Positions 40,326-49,073 of a stretch of DNA of 54,669 nt are shown one piece after another (positions within the stretch are counted from its first letter, which is position 1; each line of letters opens with the position of its first letter). The stretch covers positions 1-54,669 of the forward strand of contig JAOAIO010000006.1 of assembly GCA_026414665.1 (NCBI GenBank), in the 5' to 3' direction. The DNA is from Azovibrio sp. GTDB lineage: Bacteria > Pseudomonadota > Gammaproteobacteria > Burkholderiales > Rhodocyclaceae. A program made the position numbers and the translations under genes. The notes beneath the pieces were generated by a model. It had not been told where the DNA came from. It did not search any database and worked only from the letters and a program-made list of their open reading frames with translations.

Positions 40326-40969
40326 GCTAGCTCCTCTTCGGTCAGGATCACTACCAGGGATTTCGGGCCGTGCGCGCCGTAGGCTAGGGTCTGCTGGATA
40401 TCGGCGGTCTTGGAGGGGCCAGAGACGAAAATCAGGTTGGTAGGCATGGCCGCTGCCCAGCGCTCCGCGGCCATGGCCGTCGGCATGTCGGGATACAGAC
40501 GGCGGGCATCGAGCAGGCAGATGTGGATGGGTGGCACCAAAGACAGGCTGCGCGGCTGTGTCGGCGAGGAGAGAATGACCAGCGTGCCAGTGTCGGCGAG
40601 CGCGCAGCTAGCGAGCGTGAGGCCGGCGTCGACCCGATCGAAGAGCGTGTCTTTGAGCGTTTCGAGAGGGCGGTCGAAGATTTCCAAAACCGGTCCGTCC
40701 GGCCAGGCCGAGAGCAGGCCCGGTATGGCCGGCAGCATCAAGGTGCGGATGCGATGTTGGGCGCACACCTGTGCTAGCGTCTGGCGCCAGCCTGCCGCCT
40801 TGGCGTGCACGACTTCGGCGTGCGCCGCCGTGAGCTGGGTTTCGAGGCTGTGCAGATACTCGGCATGGGTGAGCGTGCGGCTCCAGGCCGTCAGCGTGGG
40901 TGCGGGCAGGGCGGCAGCCTGGCTTTGGCGCAGACGGGCGAGAATGCGGGCGCGGGCGGATGCGGTCAT
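40322..40969 (-). CDS. lutC: L-lactate oxidation protein LutC
   Basis: A 215-residue LutC/YkgG protein (DUF162/LUD domain) with ADTGTLVILSS, SLVPPIHICLL and NLIFVSGPSKTADI, the last being the family's C-terminal motif. It is the third component of the LutABC complex. The ATG at 40969 overlaps the lutA stop by 4 bp. The stop overlaps the lutB start, so all three lut genes are translationally coupled. Confidence 0.92.
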   Translation of the reverse strand: MTASARARILARLRQSQAAALPAPTLTAWSRTLTHAEYLHSLETQLTAAHAEVVHAKAAGWRQTLAQVCAQHRIRTLMLPAIPGLLSAWPDGPVLEIFDRPLETLKDTLFDRVDAGLTLASCALADTGTLVILSSPTQPRSLSLVPPIHICLLDARRLYPDMPTAMAAERWAAAMPTNLIFVSGPSKTADIQQTLAYGAHGPKSLVVILTEEELA

Positions 40970-41796
40970 GTGGGCGGCTCCAGGCGGGACTTGAGGAAAG
41001 TGGCGATGTGCTGACCCTGGAGGGCGCTGCCGGCGCGCGCCAGGGTGCCATTCAAATTCGCCAAGCAGCCGCAGTCGGCGGAAACGAGCTGGGCAGCGCC
41101 CGTGCTGGCGAGCGCCTCGGCCTTGTCCTTGGCCATGGCGGCCGAAAGTTCGGGGTGGCGCAGGGCGAACGTGCCGCCAAAGCCGCAGCATTCGGTCTCG
41201 CGCTCCTGATGCAGCACTTCCACCTGAGTGAGCTGACCCAGGAGCGCCGCCGAGGTGAGATGCACGCCCATTTCCCGGCGTGCCGAGCATGAAGTGTGCA
41301 GCACGACGCGGGTCGGAGGGCCACGGTCTTGAAGCCGCACATCCAGCACCCGGACGAGGAATTCCGTGAATTCATAGACGCGCGCGGCGACGGCGGCGAC
41401 TTGCGCCGCGAGCGGGTGATCGGGGCCAAAGAGGCGCGGCCAGTGGTGCTTCATCATGCCGGCGCAGGAGCCGGAGGGCACCACGATCGGCCAGTCGGCG
41501 CTAAAAAGTTGTACCTGTCGTTCCGCCACGGCCAGGGCTTCGGCCGGGTAGCCGCTGGTGTAGGCCGGCTGGCCACAGCACGACTGGGCATCGGGAAACA
41601 CGACCCGGAGCCCTTCGCGTTCCAGGATTTCGATGGCCGATAGTCCTGCTTCGGGGTCGAACAGGTCGATTAAGCAGGTGCCGAACACATACACGGTGTG
41701 CGGGCGCGCGCCATGCGCCTCCTCTTGTCGCGCGGGGCGGGTGGCGGCATTGCCGGTCGGCGCGGCGGGGCGGGCGTGCCCCTGGGAGTGGCTCAT
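40966..41796 (-). CDS. lutA: L-lactate oxidation Fe-S oxidoreductase LutA
   Basis: A 276-residue protein with two CCG (cysteine-rich) domains: VYVFGTCLIDLF with SCCGQPAYTSGYP, and HTSCSARREMG with ECCGFGGTFALRHPELS, as in LutA/YkgE and the HdrB-type subunits. About 30 residues at the N-terminus are a non-conserved tail rich in Ala, Pro and His. A strong AAGGAGGAG site supports the start at 41796. It is the first gene of a minus-strand series that runs unbroken to ppc. Operators for the divergent regulator lie 60-190 bp upstream. Confidence 0.93.
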   Translation of the reverse strand: MSHSQGHARPAAPTGNAATRPARQEEAHGARPHTVYVFGTCLIDLFDPEAGLSAIEILEREGLRVVFPDAQSCCGQPAYTSGYPAEALAVAERQVQLFSADWPIVVPSGSCAGMMKHHWPRLFGPDHPLAAQVAAVAARVYEFTEFLVRVLDVRLQDRGPPTRVVLHTSCSARREMGVHLTSAALLGQLTQVEVLHQERETECCGFGGTFALRHPELSAAMAKDKAEALASTGAAQLVSADCGCLANLNGTLARAGSALQGQHIATFLKSRLEPPT

Positions 41797-41854
41797 CCGG
41801 GTCTCCTCCTTGCGCGGGGTGTGGTTCAGGCATACCCCTGGCGCTCCTGTGGTT

Positions 41855-41871
41855 AATTGGTCATACCAGTT
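41855..41871. promoter_or_regulatory. FadR/PdhR/LldR-type operator 1
   Basis: AATTGGTCATACCAGTT matches the PdhR/LldR-type consensus AATTGGTnnnACCAATT in all but one position. It lies 59 bp before lutA, where a bound repressor would block transcription. Confidence 0.7.
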
Positions 41872-41967
41872 TTGCGTGGTGACGAAAAGTTACAGCAATG
41901 CCCGATTTTGGTCAAATAAAAACAACAAAGCGGAGGCTTGCCAGCGTCGCCAATGCTCATTAGAATT

Positions 41968-41984
41968 TCATGGTCTTACCAATT
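41968..41984. promoter_or_regulatory. FadR/PdhR/LldR-type operator 2
   Basis: TCATGGTCTTACCAATT keeps TGGT-N3-ACCA and the right AATT half. It lies 113 bp from operator 1 and just before the chosen start of the regulator gene, so it could serve autoregulation or pair with operator 1 through looping. It covers an alternative ATG at 41970, which argues for the later start. Confidence 0.65.
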
Positions 41985-42002
41985 AGGGTGTTTCAACCGC
42001 CA

Positions 42003-42809
42003 ATGCCGCATAGCAAGCTTTCCGTGCCCAGGATCTCCGACGCCATCGCGGAAACGCTGGAGCGGCGCATTCTCGAGGGCTCGCTCAAGCCAGGCGACAA
42101 ACTGCCGCCCGAGCGCGAGCTGGCCGTTGAGCTTGGGGTGTCGCGGCCTTCCTTGCGCGAGGCAATTCAAAAACTCGCTTCCAAGGGGATGTTGCAGAGC
42201 CGCCAGGGGGGCGGCACTTTCGTCACGGATCGGCTCAATTCCACGTTTTTCGACCCTTGGCGGGAAATGCTCGGGGCGCACCCGAATCTGCGCGAGGATT
42301 TACTCGAGTTCCGGCGCATGTTGGAGGGGCAAACCGCGGAATGGGCCGCCGAACGGCGCACCGATGCCGACATGCTGCGCCTGACGCAGACGTTCGAGCA
42401 GCTCCAGGCTGTGTTCGACGGCGCCGACCGGCAGCGCCAGGCGGCCTGCGACATGGCTTTTCACCAAGCCATCGCCGAGGCTGCCCACAACGCCTTGCTG
42501 GGGCATCTGACCTCAACCATGCTGCGTCTGATGGAAGAGAATATTTGTCTCAACCTGACCGAGCTGGGTAGCGTCGATCGCGCCTTTGACTTGCTGAAGA
42601 CGCAACACGCCGCGCTCTACGCAGCCATCCGCGACCGTAAGCCAGCCGCGGCGCGCGCCGCGGCTGAGGTGCACATCGATTTCGTACATGCCAGCCTGGC
42701 GCAGTCGCTGCGCTCGGCCGCCCGCCGCGAGACCGCCGTGCGGCGCTTGAAAGGCGGCGACTTTGCCGCCGGCACTAGCCTTGCCAAATCTCTTCCAATC
42801 GATCCCTGA
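42003..42809 (+). CDS. FadR-family (GntR) regulator of lactate utilisation
   Basis: A 268-residue regulator: N-terminal winged helix-turn-helix (about 10-75, KLPPERELAVELGVSRPSLREAI) and C-terminal FCD effector domain (about 90-240, with HQAIAEAAHN and a late HIDFVHASL as metal/ligand-binding helices). Family members LldR and PdhR sense lactate and pyruvate and bind TGGTnnnACCA-type sites, two of which flank this promoter region. It is divergent from lutA and 12 bp upstream of ppsA, so it probably controls both directions. The start at 42003 is preferred because the earlier ATG lies within operator 2. Confidence 0.88.
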   Translation: MPHSKLSVPRISDAIAETLERRILEGSLKPGDKLPPERELAVELGVSRPSLREAIQKLASKGMLQSRQGGGTFVTDRLNSTFFDPWREMLGAHPNLREDLLEFRRMLEGQTAEWAAERRTDADMLRLTQTFEQLQAVFDGADRQRQAACDMAFHQAIAEAAHNALLGHLTSTMLRLMEENICLNLTELGSVDRAFDLLKTQHAALYAAIRDRKPAAARAAAEVHIDFVHASLAQSLRSAARRETAVRRLKGGDFAAGTSLAKSLPIDP

Positions 42810-42821
42810 AAGGACTTTCTG

Positions 42822-45194
42822 ATGGACAACCTCGTCATCCCTTTTGAACGCCTGCGTATGCGCGACGTGGACCAGGTGGGCGGCAAGAACGCCTCGCTGG
42901 GCGAAATGATCAGCCAGCTGGCGGGTTCCGGCGTGCGCGTGCCGGGCGGTTTCGCGACTACGGCGCATGCCTATCGGTTGTTCCTAGGCCAAAGCGGGCT
43001 GGACAAGAAAATCGCCGAAACACTCGACCGTCTCGATGTGGATGATGTGAATGCCTTGGCCGCAACCGGGGCGCAGATTCGCCAGTGGATCGTCGATACG
43101 CCTTTCCCAATGGACTTGACGATTGCGATTACTGAGCAATATCAACGACTTGTCGCAGATTCTTCAAGCGATATGTCATTTGCCGTGCGATCCAGCGCCA
43201 CCGCCGAGGATTTGCCCGATGCCTCCTTTGCCGGCCAGCAGGAAACCTTTTTGAACATCGTTGGCTTGGACAACATCCTGCACGCCATCAAGGAAGTTTT
43301 TGCTTCGCTTTACAACGACCGTGCCATCGCCTACCGGGTGCATAAAGGCTTCGTCCATGCCGATGTGGCGCTGTCTGCTGGCGTGCAGCGCATGGTGCGT
43401 TCCGACAAGGGCGCGGCCGGGGTGATGTTTACGCTCGATACCGAATCCGGTTTCCGCGATGCCGTGTTTGTCACCGCTAGCTACGGCCTGGGCGAGACCG
43501 TGGTGCAAGGCGCGGTGAACCCGGACGAGTTCTACGTGCACAAGCCGATGCTCGCCGCTGGCAAGAAGGCCGTGGTGCGGCGTAACTTGGGTTCGAAGAT
43601 GATCAAGATGGTGTTTGCCGCCGAGAAAGTGGCCGGTAAATCGACCGTCACCGAAGAAGTGCCTGAGGCTGACCGGCACCGGTTCTCCATCAGCGATGCT
43701 GAGGTCGAGGAGCTGGCTCGTTACGCCATGATCATCGAGCAGCATTACCAGCGGCCGATGGACATCGAGTGGGGCAAGGATGGCATCGATGGCAAGCTCT
43801 ACATTCTCCAGGCTCGCCCCGAGACCGTGAAGTCGCAGCAAGGACACAACCGGCTGGAAAAATTCAAGCTCAAATCCTTCTCCAAAGTGCTCGCCTCCGG
43901 CCGTGCGATTGGCCAAAAGATCGGCGTCGGGCCGGTGCGCATCGTGCATGACCCGAAGGAAATGGATAAAGTCCAGCCCGGCGACGTATTGGTGGCCGAT
44001 ATGACCGACCCGAACTGGGAGCCGGTGATGAAGCGTGCCGCGGCCATCGTCACCAATCGCGGGGGGCGTACCTGCCACGCCGCCATCATCGCCCGCGAGC
44101 TGGGCGTGCCGGCTATCGTCGGCTGTGGCGATGCGACCGAAACTCTCAGCGAAGGCGAAGTCGTCACGGTGTCCTGCGCGGAGGGCGATACTGGCCATAT
44201 TTATCGTGGCCAGCTCGATTTCGAGGTGGTTTCCAAAGACATTTCCGCCATGCCCGACATTCCGGTCAAGGTGATGATGAACGTCGGCAATCCAGAGCTC
44301 GCCTTCGAGTTCGCGCAACTGCCGAATGCCGGTGTCGGTCTTGCTCGGGTGGAGTTCGTCATCAACAACGTGATCGGCATCCACCCCAAAGCCATCCTCG
44401 ATGTGGAGCGCCTACCGGCCTCGAAGCGCGAGGAGATCCAGCGCCGCGCGCGCGGCTATGCCAACCCGGTCGAGTTCTTCGTGGAAAAGCTCAGCGAGGG
44501 CGTAGCCACCATCGCCGCCGCCTTCTGGCCCAAGCCGGTGATCGTGCGGCTCTCCGACTTCAAGTCGAACGAATACCGCAAGCTCTTGGGCGGCGAGCTG
44601 TATGAGCCTGAAGAGGAAAACCCGATGTTGGGGTTCCGTGGCGCCTCGCGCTACATCGCCCAATCCTTCCGCGACTGCTTCGAGATGGAATGCCGGGCGA
44701 TGAAAAAAGTGCGCGAGGACATGGGGTTCACCAATGTCTGGCTGATGGTGCCTTTCGTGCGCACCCTCGAAGAAGGCCGGCGCGTGGTCAGCCTCCTGGC
44801 TGAACATGGCCTGAAGCAGGGCGAGAACGACCTGAAGCTGATCATGATGTGCGAGATTCCGTCGAATGCGCTTTTGGCCGACGAGTTTCTCGACATCTTC
44901 GACGGCTTCTCCATCGGCTCGAACGACCTGACCCAGCTCACCTTGGGCCTGGACCGCGATTCCGGTTTGGTAGCGAGCCTGTTCGATGAGCGTGACCCGG
45001 CGGTGAAAAAGCTACTGGCCATGGCGATTGCCACTGCCAACAAGAAGGGTAAGTACGTCGGGATTTGCGGTCAGGGCCCCTCTGACCATCCTGATCTGGC
45101 CGAGTGGTTGATGGATCAGGGCATCCAGAGCATGTCGCTCAACCCGGATACCGTGGTCGATACCTGGCAGCGTCTGGCTCGCCACAAGTCGTGA
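42822..45194 (+). CDS. ppsA: Phosphoenolpyruvate synthase
   Basis: A 790-residue PEP synthase that converts pyruvate and ATP to PEP, AMP and phosphate for gluconeogenesis. The N-terminal ATP-binding domain has [11 protein letters not shown] and [26 protein letters not shown]. The swivelling phosphohistidine domain has [15 protein letters not shown] with H419. The C-terminal PEP/pyruvate-binding TIM barrel ends with [11 protein letters not shown]. An AAAGGA site precedes the ATG. Placement after a lactate-type regulator ties the first gluconeogenic step to lactate oxidation. A terminator follows. Confidence 0.96.
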   Translation: MDNLVIPFERLRMRDVDQVGGKNASLGEMISQLAGSGVRVPGGFATTAHAYRLFLGQSGLDKKIAETLDRLDVDDVNALAATGAQIRQWIVDTPFPMDLTIAITEQYQRLVADSSSDMSFAVRSSATAEDLPDASFAGQQETFLNIVGLDNILHAIKEVFASLYNDRAIAYRVHKGFVHADVALSAGVQRMVRSDKGAAGVMFTLDTESGFRDAVFVTASYGLGETVVQGAVNPDEFYVHKPMLAAGKKAVVRRNLGSKMIKMVFAAEKVAGKSTVTEEVPEADRHRFSISDAEVEELARYAMIIEQHYQRPMDIEWGKDGIDGKLYILQARPETVKSQQGHNRLEKFKLKSFSKVLASGRAIGQKIGVGPVRIVHDPKEMDKVQPGDVLVADMTDPNWEPVMKRAAAIVTNRGGRTCHAAIIARELGVPAIVGCGDATETLSEGEVVTVSCAEGDTGHIYRGQLDFEVVSKDISAMPDIPVKVMMNVGNPELAFEFAQLPNAGVGLARVEFVINNVIGIHPKAILDVERLPASKREEIQRRARGYANPVEFFVEKLSEGVATIAAAFWPKPVIVRLSDFKSNEYRKLLGGELYEPEEENPMLGFRGASRYIAQSFRDCFEMECRAMKKVREDMGFTNVWLMVPFVRTLEEGRRVVSLLAEHGLKQGENDLKLIMMCEIPSNALLADEFLDIFDGFSIGSNDLTQLTLGLDRDSGLVASLFDERDPAVKKLLAMAIATANKKGKYVGICGQGPSDHPDLAEWLMDQGIQSMSLNPDTVVDTWQRLARHKS

Positions 45195-45217
45195 GGCGGA
45201 TACACTCGCTGTACCCA

Positions 45218-45242
45218 AAGGCCGGGGCATCCCGGCCTTTTT
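45218..45242 (+). terminator. Rho-independent terminator after ppsA
   Basis: A stem AAGGCCGGG / CCCGGCCTT with a GCAT loop runs into five T residues. It ends the regulator-ppsA unit. The remaining bases to 45367 hold no supported gene. Confidence 0.85.
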
Positions 45243-45367
45243 GCTTACCGCGCGCTAGGCATCGCACTCCCGCAAACTCGTTCACCGCGGTGATTGCGCG
45301 CTTCGCCTTTGTGGGGCTGGAGGAGGGGGCGCTGCGCCGCTTTCAGGCTCAAAGGCGTGCGGAGCGA

Positions 45368-46075
45368 TCATGATGAGCTGGCGTTTTCTGGCTGTTGCAA
45401 GATGTCCTGCAACCCCAGTCCGGCCAGCTCGCGGGTGCTACGGGCCAAGTAATAGAGCACGGCCCCCATCATCAGCATCGAGGGCAAGGCGATCACTGGA
45501 TAGCTGATGAGCGTGAGACGCCCCAGTTCCTCGTTGAAGGCTTCGCTGCCGGCAGGGCTTGTCACGATCCACTTGGCAAGCAGGTAATTCATCGTCGCCG
45601 AGAAGAAAAAGGTGCCGCTCAGTAGCAGCGTGCCGATCTGCAAGCGGGACGCGAAGGCCCGTTCGTTGCCGCGCTCGGCGAGGTGCCGATTGACCTTGTC
45701 GACGTCGACGATGCTGGGATTGAAAAGCAGGGTCTTGACGAGTGGGTAGGGGGTACGGATCGAAACGAGCACCGCAATGCCAATGATGCCCGGCACGGCG
45801 GCTTCCTTGATGGCGAGCCATTGGGTGTCGAGCTCGAGCAGGCCGAGGCCGCCGGGGAGCAAGATGTTGACCAAGCCCAGGGCCGAGAATAGGTTGAACT
45901 TGCGGCTCCTGGCCAAGTCGATGCCGCCCCAGACGAGTGGGAAGGCGAGCGCCGTAAGCAGCGCGCCGACATGGCCGAGCTGCGCGGGGCCGCTTAGCTT
46001 CATCAAAATGAAAGCGGGGATGAGGATGTTAACCAGGATCTCGGTCAATGGATTTTGCTGCTTCTTAGCGGGCAT
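45368..46075 (-). CDS. VC0807 family membrane protein
   Basis: A 235-residue inner-membrane protein with about six hydrophobic segments (ILVNILIPAFILMKLSG, NILLPGGLGLLEL, IGTLLLSGTFFFSATMNYLLA). The layout resembles the VC0807 family, which is distantly related to intracellular septation protein A. A conserved polar stretch, NPSIVDVDKVNRHLAERG, lies between helices. I know of no biochemical function. It is divergent from the small membrane gene at 46129. Confidence 0.75.
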   Translation of the reverse strand: MPAKKQQNPLTEILVNILIPAFILMKLSGPAQLGHVGALLTALAFPLVWGGIDLARSRKFNLFSALGLVNILLPGGLGLLELDTQWLAIKEAAVPGIIGIAVLVSIRTPYPLVKTLLFNPSIVDVDKVNRHLAERGNERAFASRLQIGTLLLSGTFFFSATMNYLLAKWIVTSPAGSEAFNEELGRLTLISYPVIALPSMLMMGAVLYYLARSTRELAGLGLQDILQQPENASSS

Positions 46076-46128
46076 GGCATCTCTCGGGGCTAAAATGTGC
46101 GGTTTTGATGATTCGCCAAGGGTAGAGC

Positions 46129-46470
46129 ATGGTGCAGCGCGTTCACATTCATCAGCGTATCGGGCATCGCGGGGCTCCCGCCCCGGGGTGGGGGGCGAAG
46201 CTGCTGCGCTTCGTCGTGGCGGTGGCGTTGCTGATCGTTGCGTTCACGGTGTCGCTGTTCGCCTTTGTCGGGTTGGCGGCGCTGGCCTTCGCGCTGGCGC
46301 TTTATCTGGGCTGGAAAACCCGCTCCATGAGACCTGGGCAGCCGCCCGAAAGTTGCGTGGCACCTACCTGGCCGGGCGATGGACGGGTCATCGAAGGGCA
46401 GGCGGTGCATGTCGAGATAGAAGCGCTCAAGCCGACGGAGGAGCGCCCGACGTCAGGCGGGGCAGGGTGA
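46129..46470 (+). CDS. Hypothetical membrane protein
   Basis: A 113-residue protein with a basic N-terminal tail, one long hydrophobic region (about 25-60, probably two helices: LLRFVVAVALLIVAFTV and ALAFALALYLG) and a polar C-terminus. No family is recognised. Its 3' end overlaps the convergent TRIC-type gene by 44 bp, so the C-terminal part may not be conserved. The start has only a weak ribosome-binding site (GGTAGAG). Confidence 0.5.
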   Translation: MVQRVHIHQRIGHRGAPAPGWGAKLLRFVVAVALLIVAFTVSLFAFVGLAALAFALALYLGWKTRSMRPGQPPESCVAPTWPGDGRVIEGQAVHVEIEALKPTEERPTSGGAG

Positions 46471-47065
46471 TTTGCCAGCGGATGGCGGCGAGACGCACGG
46501 CAAAAACCACGGCCATGGCGATGAAGCCAGCGCTGACGTGATCCATGCCCAGGGCTTGCAGGCCGATCAAGGCGAGTGCGCCGAGCCAGGCGGCGGTGGC
46601 GTAGAGCTCGCTGGTGAAGACGAGCGGTACTTCGTTGGTGAGAACATCGCGCAACAAGCCGCCGAATACGGCCGTGATGACTCCCATCAGGCTCGCGACG
46701 AGCCAGGGCGCCTCGAATTGCAGCCCTACCTGGGTGCCAACCACGGTAAACAGCGCCAGGCCGATGGCATCCGGGATCAGGAATAGCCGTCCGGGCAAGC
46801 GCCAGCGCCGGGCTAGGAAGAAGGTGACGACGGCGGCCAAGATCGTGGCGACGAGATAAGCCTGGTCAGCAATCCAGAACACCTGTCGGTCGAGCAGCAA
46901 ATCCCGGACCGTGCCACCCCCAAGGGAGGCGGCCACGCCGGCCGTGATGGCGCCGAACAGATCCACCTGCTTGCGCCCGGCTTCGAGCACCCCGGTGGCG
47001 CCGCAGACGACGGAAGCGGCGATGCCGAGACCATAAAGAAAGACGTCGACGGTAAGCGGCGGCAT
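46427..47065 (-). CDS. Trimeric intracellular cation channel family protein (UPF0126)
   Basis: A 212-residue membrane protein made of a duplicated three-helix unit plus a seventh helix, as in prokaryotic TRIC channels (YadS/YicG type). The two conserved glycine-rich motifs are GVAASLGGGTVRDLLL and GVITAVFGGLLRDVL, each with the GG-x-(V/L)RD signature. The family forms potassium-permeable channels. It is followed on the same strand by nothing obvious and preceded by smpB 4 bp away. Confidence 0.9.
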   Translation of the reverse strand: MPPLTVDVFLYGLGIAASVVCGATGVLEAGRKQVDLFGAITAGVAASLGGGTVRDLLLDRQVFWIADQAYLVATILAAVVTFFLARRWRLPGRLFLIPDAIGLALFTVVGTQVGLQFEAPWLVASLMGVITAVFGGLLRDVLTNEVPLVFTSELYATAAWLGALALIGLQALGMDHVSAGFIAMAVVFAVRLAAIRWQITLPRLTSGAPPSA

Positions 47066-47069
47066 GGCC

Positions 47070-47525
47070 TTAGCTGCCTCTCACCTTTTCGCGCATCAAA
47101 CGCTGCTTTTCCCGCGCCCAGTCTCTTTCTTTGGCATCCTCGCGCTTGTCGTGTTGTTTCTTGCCTTTAGCGAGCCCGATCTCGGCCTTGATGCGGCCGC
47201 GGCTGTAATGCAGGTCAAGGGGCACCAGGGTGTAGCCAGCGCGCTCGACCTTGCCGATCAACTTCATGATCTCGCTGCCATGCAATAGCAGCTTGCGGGT
47301 ACGCAACGGGTCGGGGTGGATGTGGGTGGAGGCCGTCGGCAAAGGCGTGACGTGCATCCCCAGCAACCAGATTTCGCCGCCTTTGATGACCACATAGGCC
47401 TCTTTGATGTGTACTCGTCCAGCGCGGATCGACTTCACTTCCCAGCCTTCTAGCGCGATGCCGGCCTCGTACTTTTCCTCGATGAAATAATCGTGGAAGG
47501 CCTTTTTGTTGTTGGCGATACTCAT
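47070..47525 (-). CDS. smpB: SsrA-binding protein SmpB
   Basis: A 151-residue SmpB that delivers tmRNA to stalled ribosomes. It begins with [19 protein letters not shown], contains [14 protein letters not shown] and [10 protein letters not shown], and ends with a basic, helical tail ([17 protein letters not shown]). ssrA itself is not in the window. It is divergent from ratA, the usual betaproteobacterial and gammaproteobacterial arrangement. Confidence 0.96.
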   Translation of the reverse strand: MSIANNKKAFHDYFIEEKYEAGIALEGWEVKSIRAGRVHIKEAYVVIKGGEIWLLGMHVTPLPTASTHIHPDPLRTRKLLLHGSEIMKLIGKVERAGYTLVPLDLHYSRGRIKAEIGLAKGKKQHDKREDAKERDWAREKQRLMREKVRGS

Positions 47526-47587
47526 GGTGCGGCGCGATTCCTATAGAATCGCCGGATTCTAACAAGATTCGGAGCTTCTGGCGGAGC

Positions 47588-48031
47588 ATGGCCCTGGTCG
47601 AGAAATCGGTGCTGATTCAGTATTCAGCCCAGCAGATGTTTGAACTGGTGGATCGTTGCGAAGACTATCCCCAGTTCCTGCCTTGGTGCAGCAAAACCGA
47701 ATGTCTATTCCGCGACGAGAAAAAGACGGTAGGGACGCTATACATCAACTATCACAGCGTCAAATCCCACTTCACGACCGAGAACGAGAAAGAAATCCCG
47801 GCTTGGATGAAAATTCGTCTGGTAGACGGCCCCTTCCGGCACATGGAGGGGAGCTGGCAGTTCAAGGCGCTGGCGCCCGATGCCTGCAAGATCGAATTTC
47901 GCTTGCGCTATGAATTTTCCAGCAAGCTATTCGAGAAGGTCATCGGCCCGGTGTTTAGTCACATTGCCAATACCTTCGTCGATGCCTTCGTGAAGCGGGC
48001 CGAAGCGATTTATGGAGCGCAACATGGCTAA
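47588..48031 (+). CDS. ratA: RatA/Coq10-like START-domain protein
   Basis: A 147-residue protein of the polyketide cyclase/START superfamily with the typical [34 protein letters not shown] start. In E. coli the homologue RatA was reported as a toxin that blocks ribosome subunit joining. The wider family resembles the ubiquinone-binding Coq10, so a role in quinone function is the alternative. The rnfH gene follows and overlaps or abuts its end, as in many proteobacteria. Confidence 0.92.
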   Translation: MALVEKSVLIQYSAQQMFELVDRCEDYPQFLPWCSKTECLFRDEKKTVGTLYINYHSVKSHFTTENEKEIPAWMKIRLVDGPFRHMEGSWQFKALAPDACKIEFRLRYEFSSKLFEKVIGPVFSHIANTFVDAFVKRAEAIYGAQHG

Positions 48032-48350
48032 AGGGCAATTGCAGGTCGAAGTAGTCTATGCCTTGCCGCAACGGCAAGAATTGGTGCGCCTCACGCTACC
48101 CGAAGGCAGCACCCTGCAAGCGGCCGTCGAGGCTTCTGGGTTGCTGGAGAAGTACCCGGAAATCGATCTCAAGCAGAATAAGTTCGGCATTTTTGCCAAG
48201 CTTTCCAAACTCGACACGCCTTTGCGCGACCGAGATCGCGTGGAGATCTACCGGCCTTTGATCGCCGACCCGAAAGAGGTGCGCAAGCAACGCGCGGCGG
48301 AAGGCAAGGTGATGAAGAAAGGCGCGGCCGAGGCGGGCGAGACGGCTTGA
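48024..48350 (+). CDS. rnfH: RnfH family ubiquitin-like protein
   Basis: A 108-residue small protein with the beta-grasp RnfH layout: [21 protein letters not shown] and a C-terminal [25 protein letters not shown]. The function is unclear. In E. coli it is the proposed antitoxin partner of RatA, although this has been questioned. The start at 48024 has a GGAG site 6 bp upstream inside ratA. An ATG at 48012 is also in frame. Confidence 0.9.
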   Translation: MAKGQLQVEVVYALPQRQELVRLTLPEGSTLQAAVEASGLLEKYPEIDLKQNKFGIFAKLSKLDTPLRDRDRVEIYRPLIADPKEVRKQRAAEGKVMKKGAAEAGETA

Positions 48351-48367
48351 GCGTGGCCCGCCGACCG

Positions 48368-48853
48368 TCACTTGCACCAGCTTTGCACCGATTGTCGGGC
48401 GCGCTCGATTTCCTGTTGGCGCTGCTGGTCATCGAGGTATTCACGTTCGCCCCCGGCATTTAGCCGCGTGATGCGGAGGCCGGACTCAAGCTCCTTGAGG
48501 CGTAGCTGGGCATTCTGGCAATTTTCTTTTCGAAGTTCGGCCTCGCGTTTCTCTTTTTCGGCTTTTTCGGCGTTTTCCCGGTTTTGCTGCTGGCGCTGGC
48601 GGAATTCCAGGTCTTTCTCGGCCCAGCTCTTCGCCTGGGGCGCGCTCGCGGCGCCATCGCCGCCAGAATGCGATGCGGCGGGCGCACGCCCTGCGACCGG
48701 AGTCTGCTTGCCGGCGCCTGGGGGCGGGGTATCCGAAATCACGGTGCGGCCCTGCGCATCCTTCCATTTGTAGACTTCCGCCTGGGCGGGCTGGGCGAAG
48801 AGCAAGGGAATGGCGAACAAGCCAAGGCAAGTGGTTAAGCGGATGTCGCGCAT
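48368..48853 (-). CDS. DUF4124 domain-containing periplasmic protein
   Basis: A 161-residue secreted protein. The signal peptide is cleaved after AQPAQA. The DUF4124 motif follows directly (EVYKWKDAQGRTVISDTPPPG). The rest is a long charged coiled coil (about 85-140). DUF4124 proteins are common in beta- and gammaproteobacteria, and their role is unknown. It is convergent with rnfH. Confidence 0.88.
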   Translation of the reverse strand: MRDIRLTTCLGLFAIPLLFAQPAQAEVYKWKDAQGRTVISDTPPPGAGKQTPVAGRAPAASHSGGDGAASAPQAKSWAEKDLEFRQRQQQNRENAEKAEKEKREAELRKENCQNAQLRLKELESGLRITRLNAGGEREYLDDQQRQQEIERARQSVQSWCK

Positions 48854-48872
48854 GAAAAATCCTCAAAGATGC

Positions 48873-49012
48873 GGGCGCCTCGAATAAGCTGCGGCGCGGT
48901 CGAAGGCTTACACGTGGCGCCCACTCCCGCGTCTATCGACTCGATAGGTCTGGGTTGCTTTGCGCCGCGCGCCTTGTTCTTTGGCCGCTGGTGATGGTTT
49001 TTCGAGAGGCCC
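48873..49012 (-). repeat. 140-bp intergenic repeat with terminal inverted repeats, copy B
   Basis: Second copy of the element at 21786-21928, in the opposite orientation. The terminal repeats are GGGCGCCTCGAA (48873-48884) and TTCGAGAGGCCC (49001-49012), with 10 of 12 positions matching. The centre contains a perfect TATCGA-C-TCGATA palindrome. It fills nearly the whole gap between the DUF4124 gene and the guaB promoter region. No ORF is visible. Confidence 0.78.
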
Positions 49013-49039
49013 ATGATTCGATCAAGGCTGGGCTTGCTG

Positions 49040-49045
49040 TATAAT
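49040..49045 (+). promoter_or_regulatory. Candidate -10 element of guaB
   Basis: A perfect TATAAT, directly preceded by TG, lies 28 bp upstream of the guaB start. The -35 position falls in or near the end of repeat copy B and shows only a poor match (TTCGAT), so promoter strength would depend on the -10 region. Confidence 0.45.
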
Positions 49046-49073
49046 ACGTTTTTGTGACCTTGGAACAAAGGCC

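Noticed and set aside
45243-45367. Short ORF remnants between ppsA and the VC0807 gene
   Set aside because: Arg-rich frames with no start context or family similarity.
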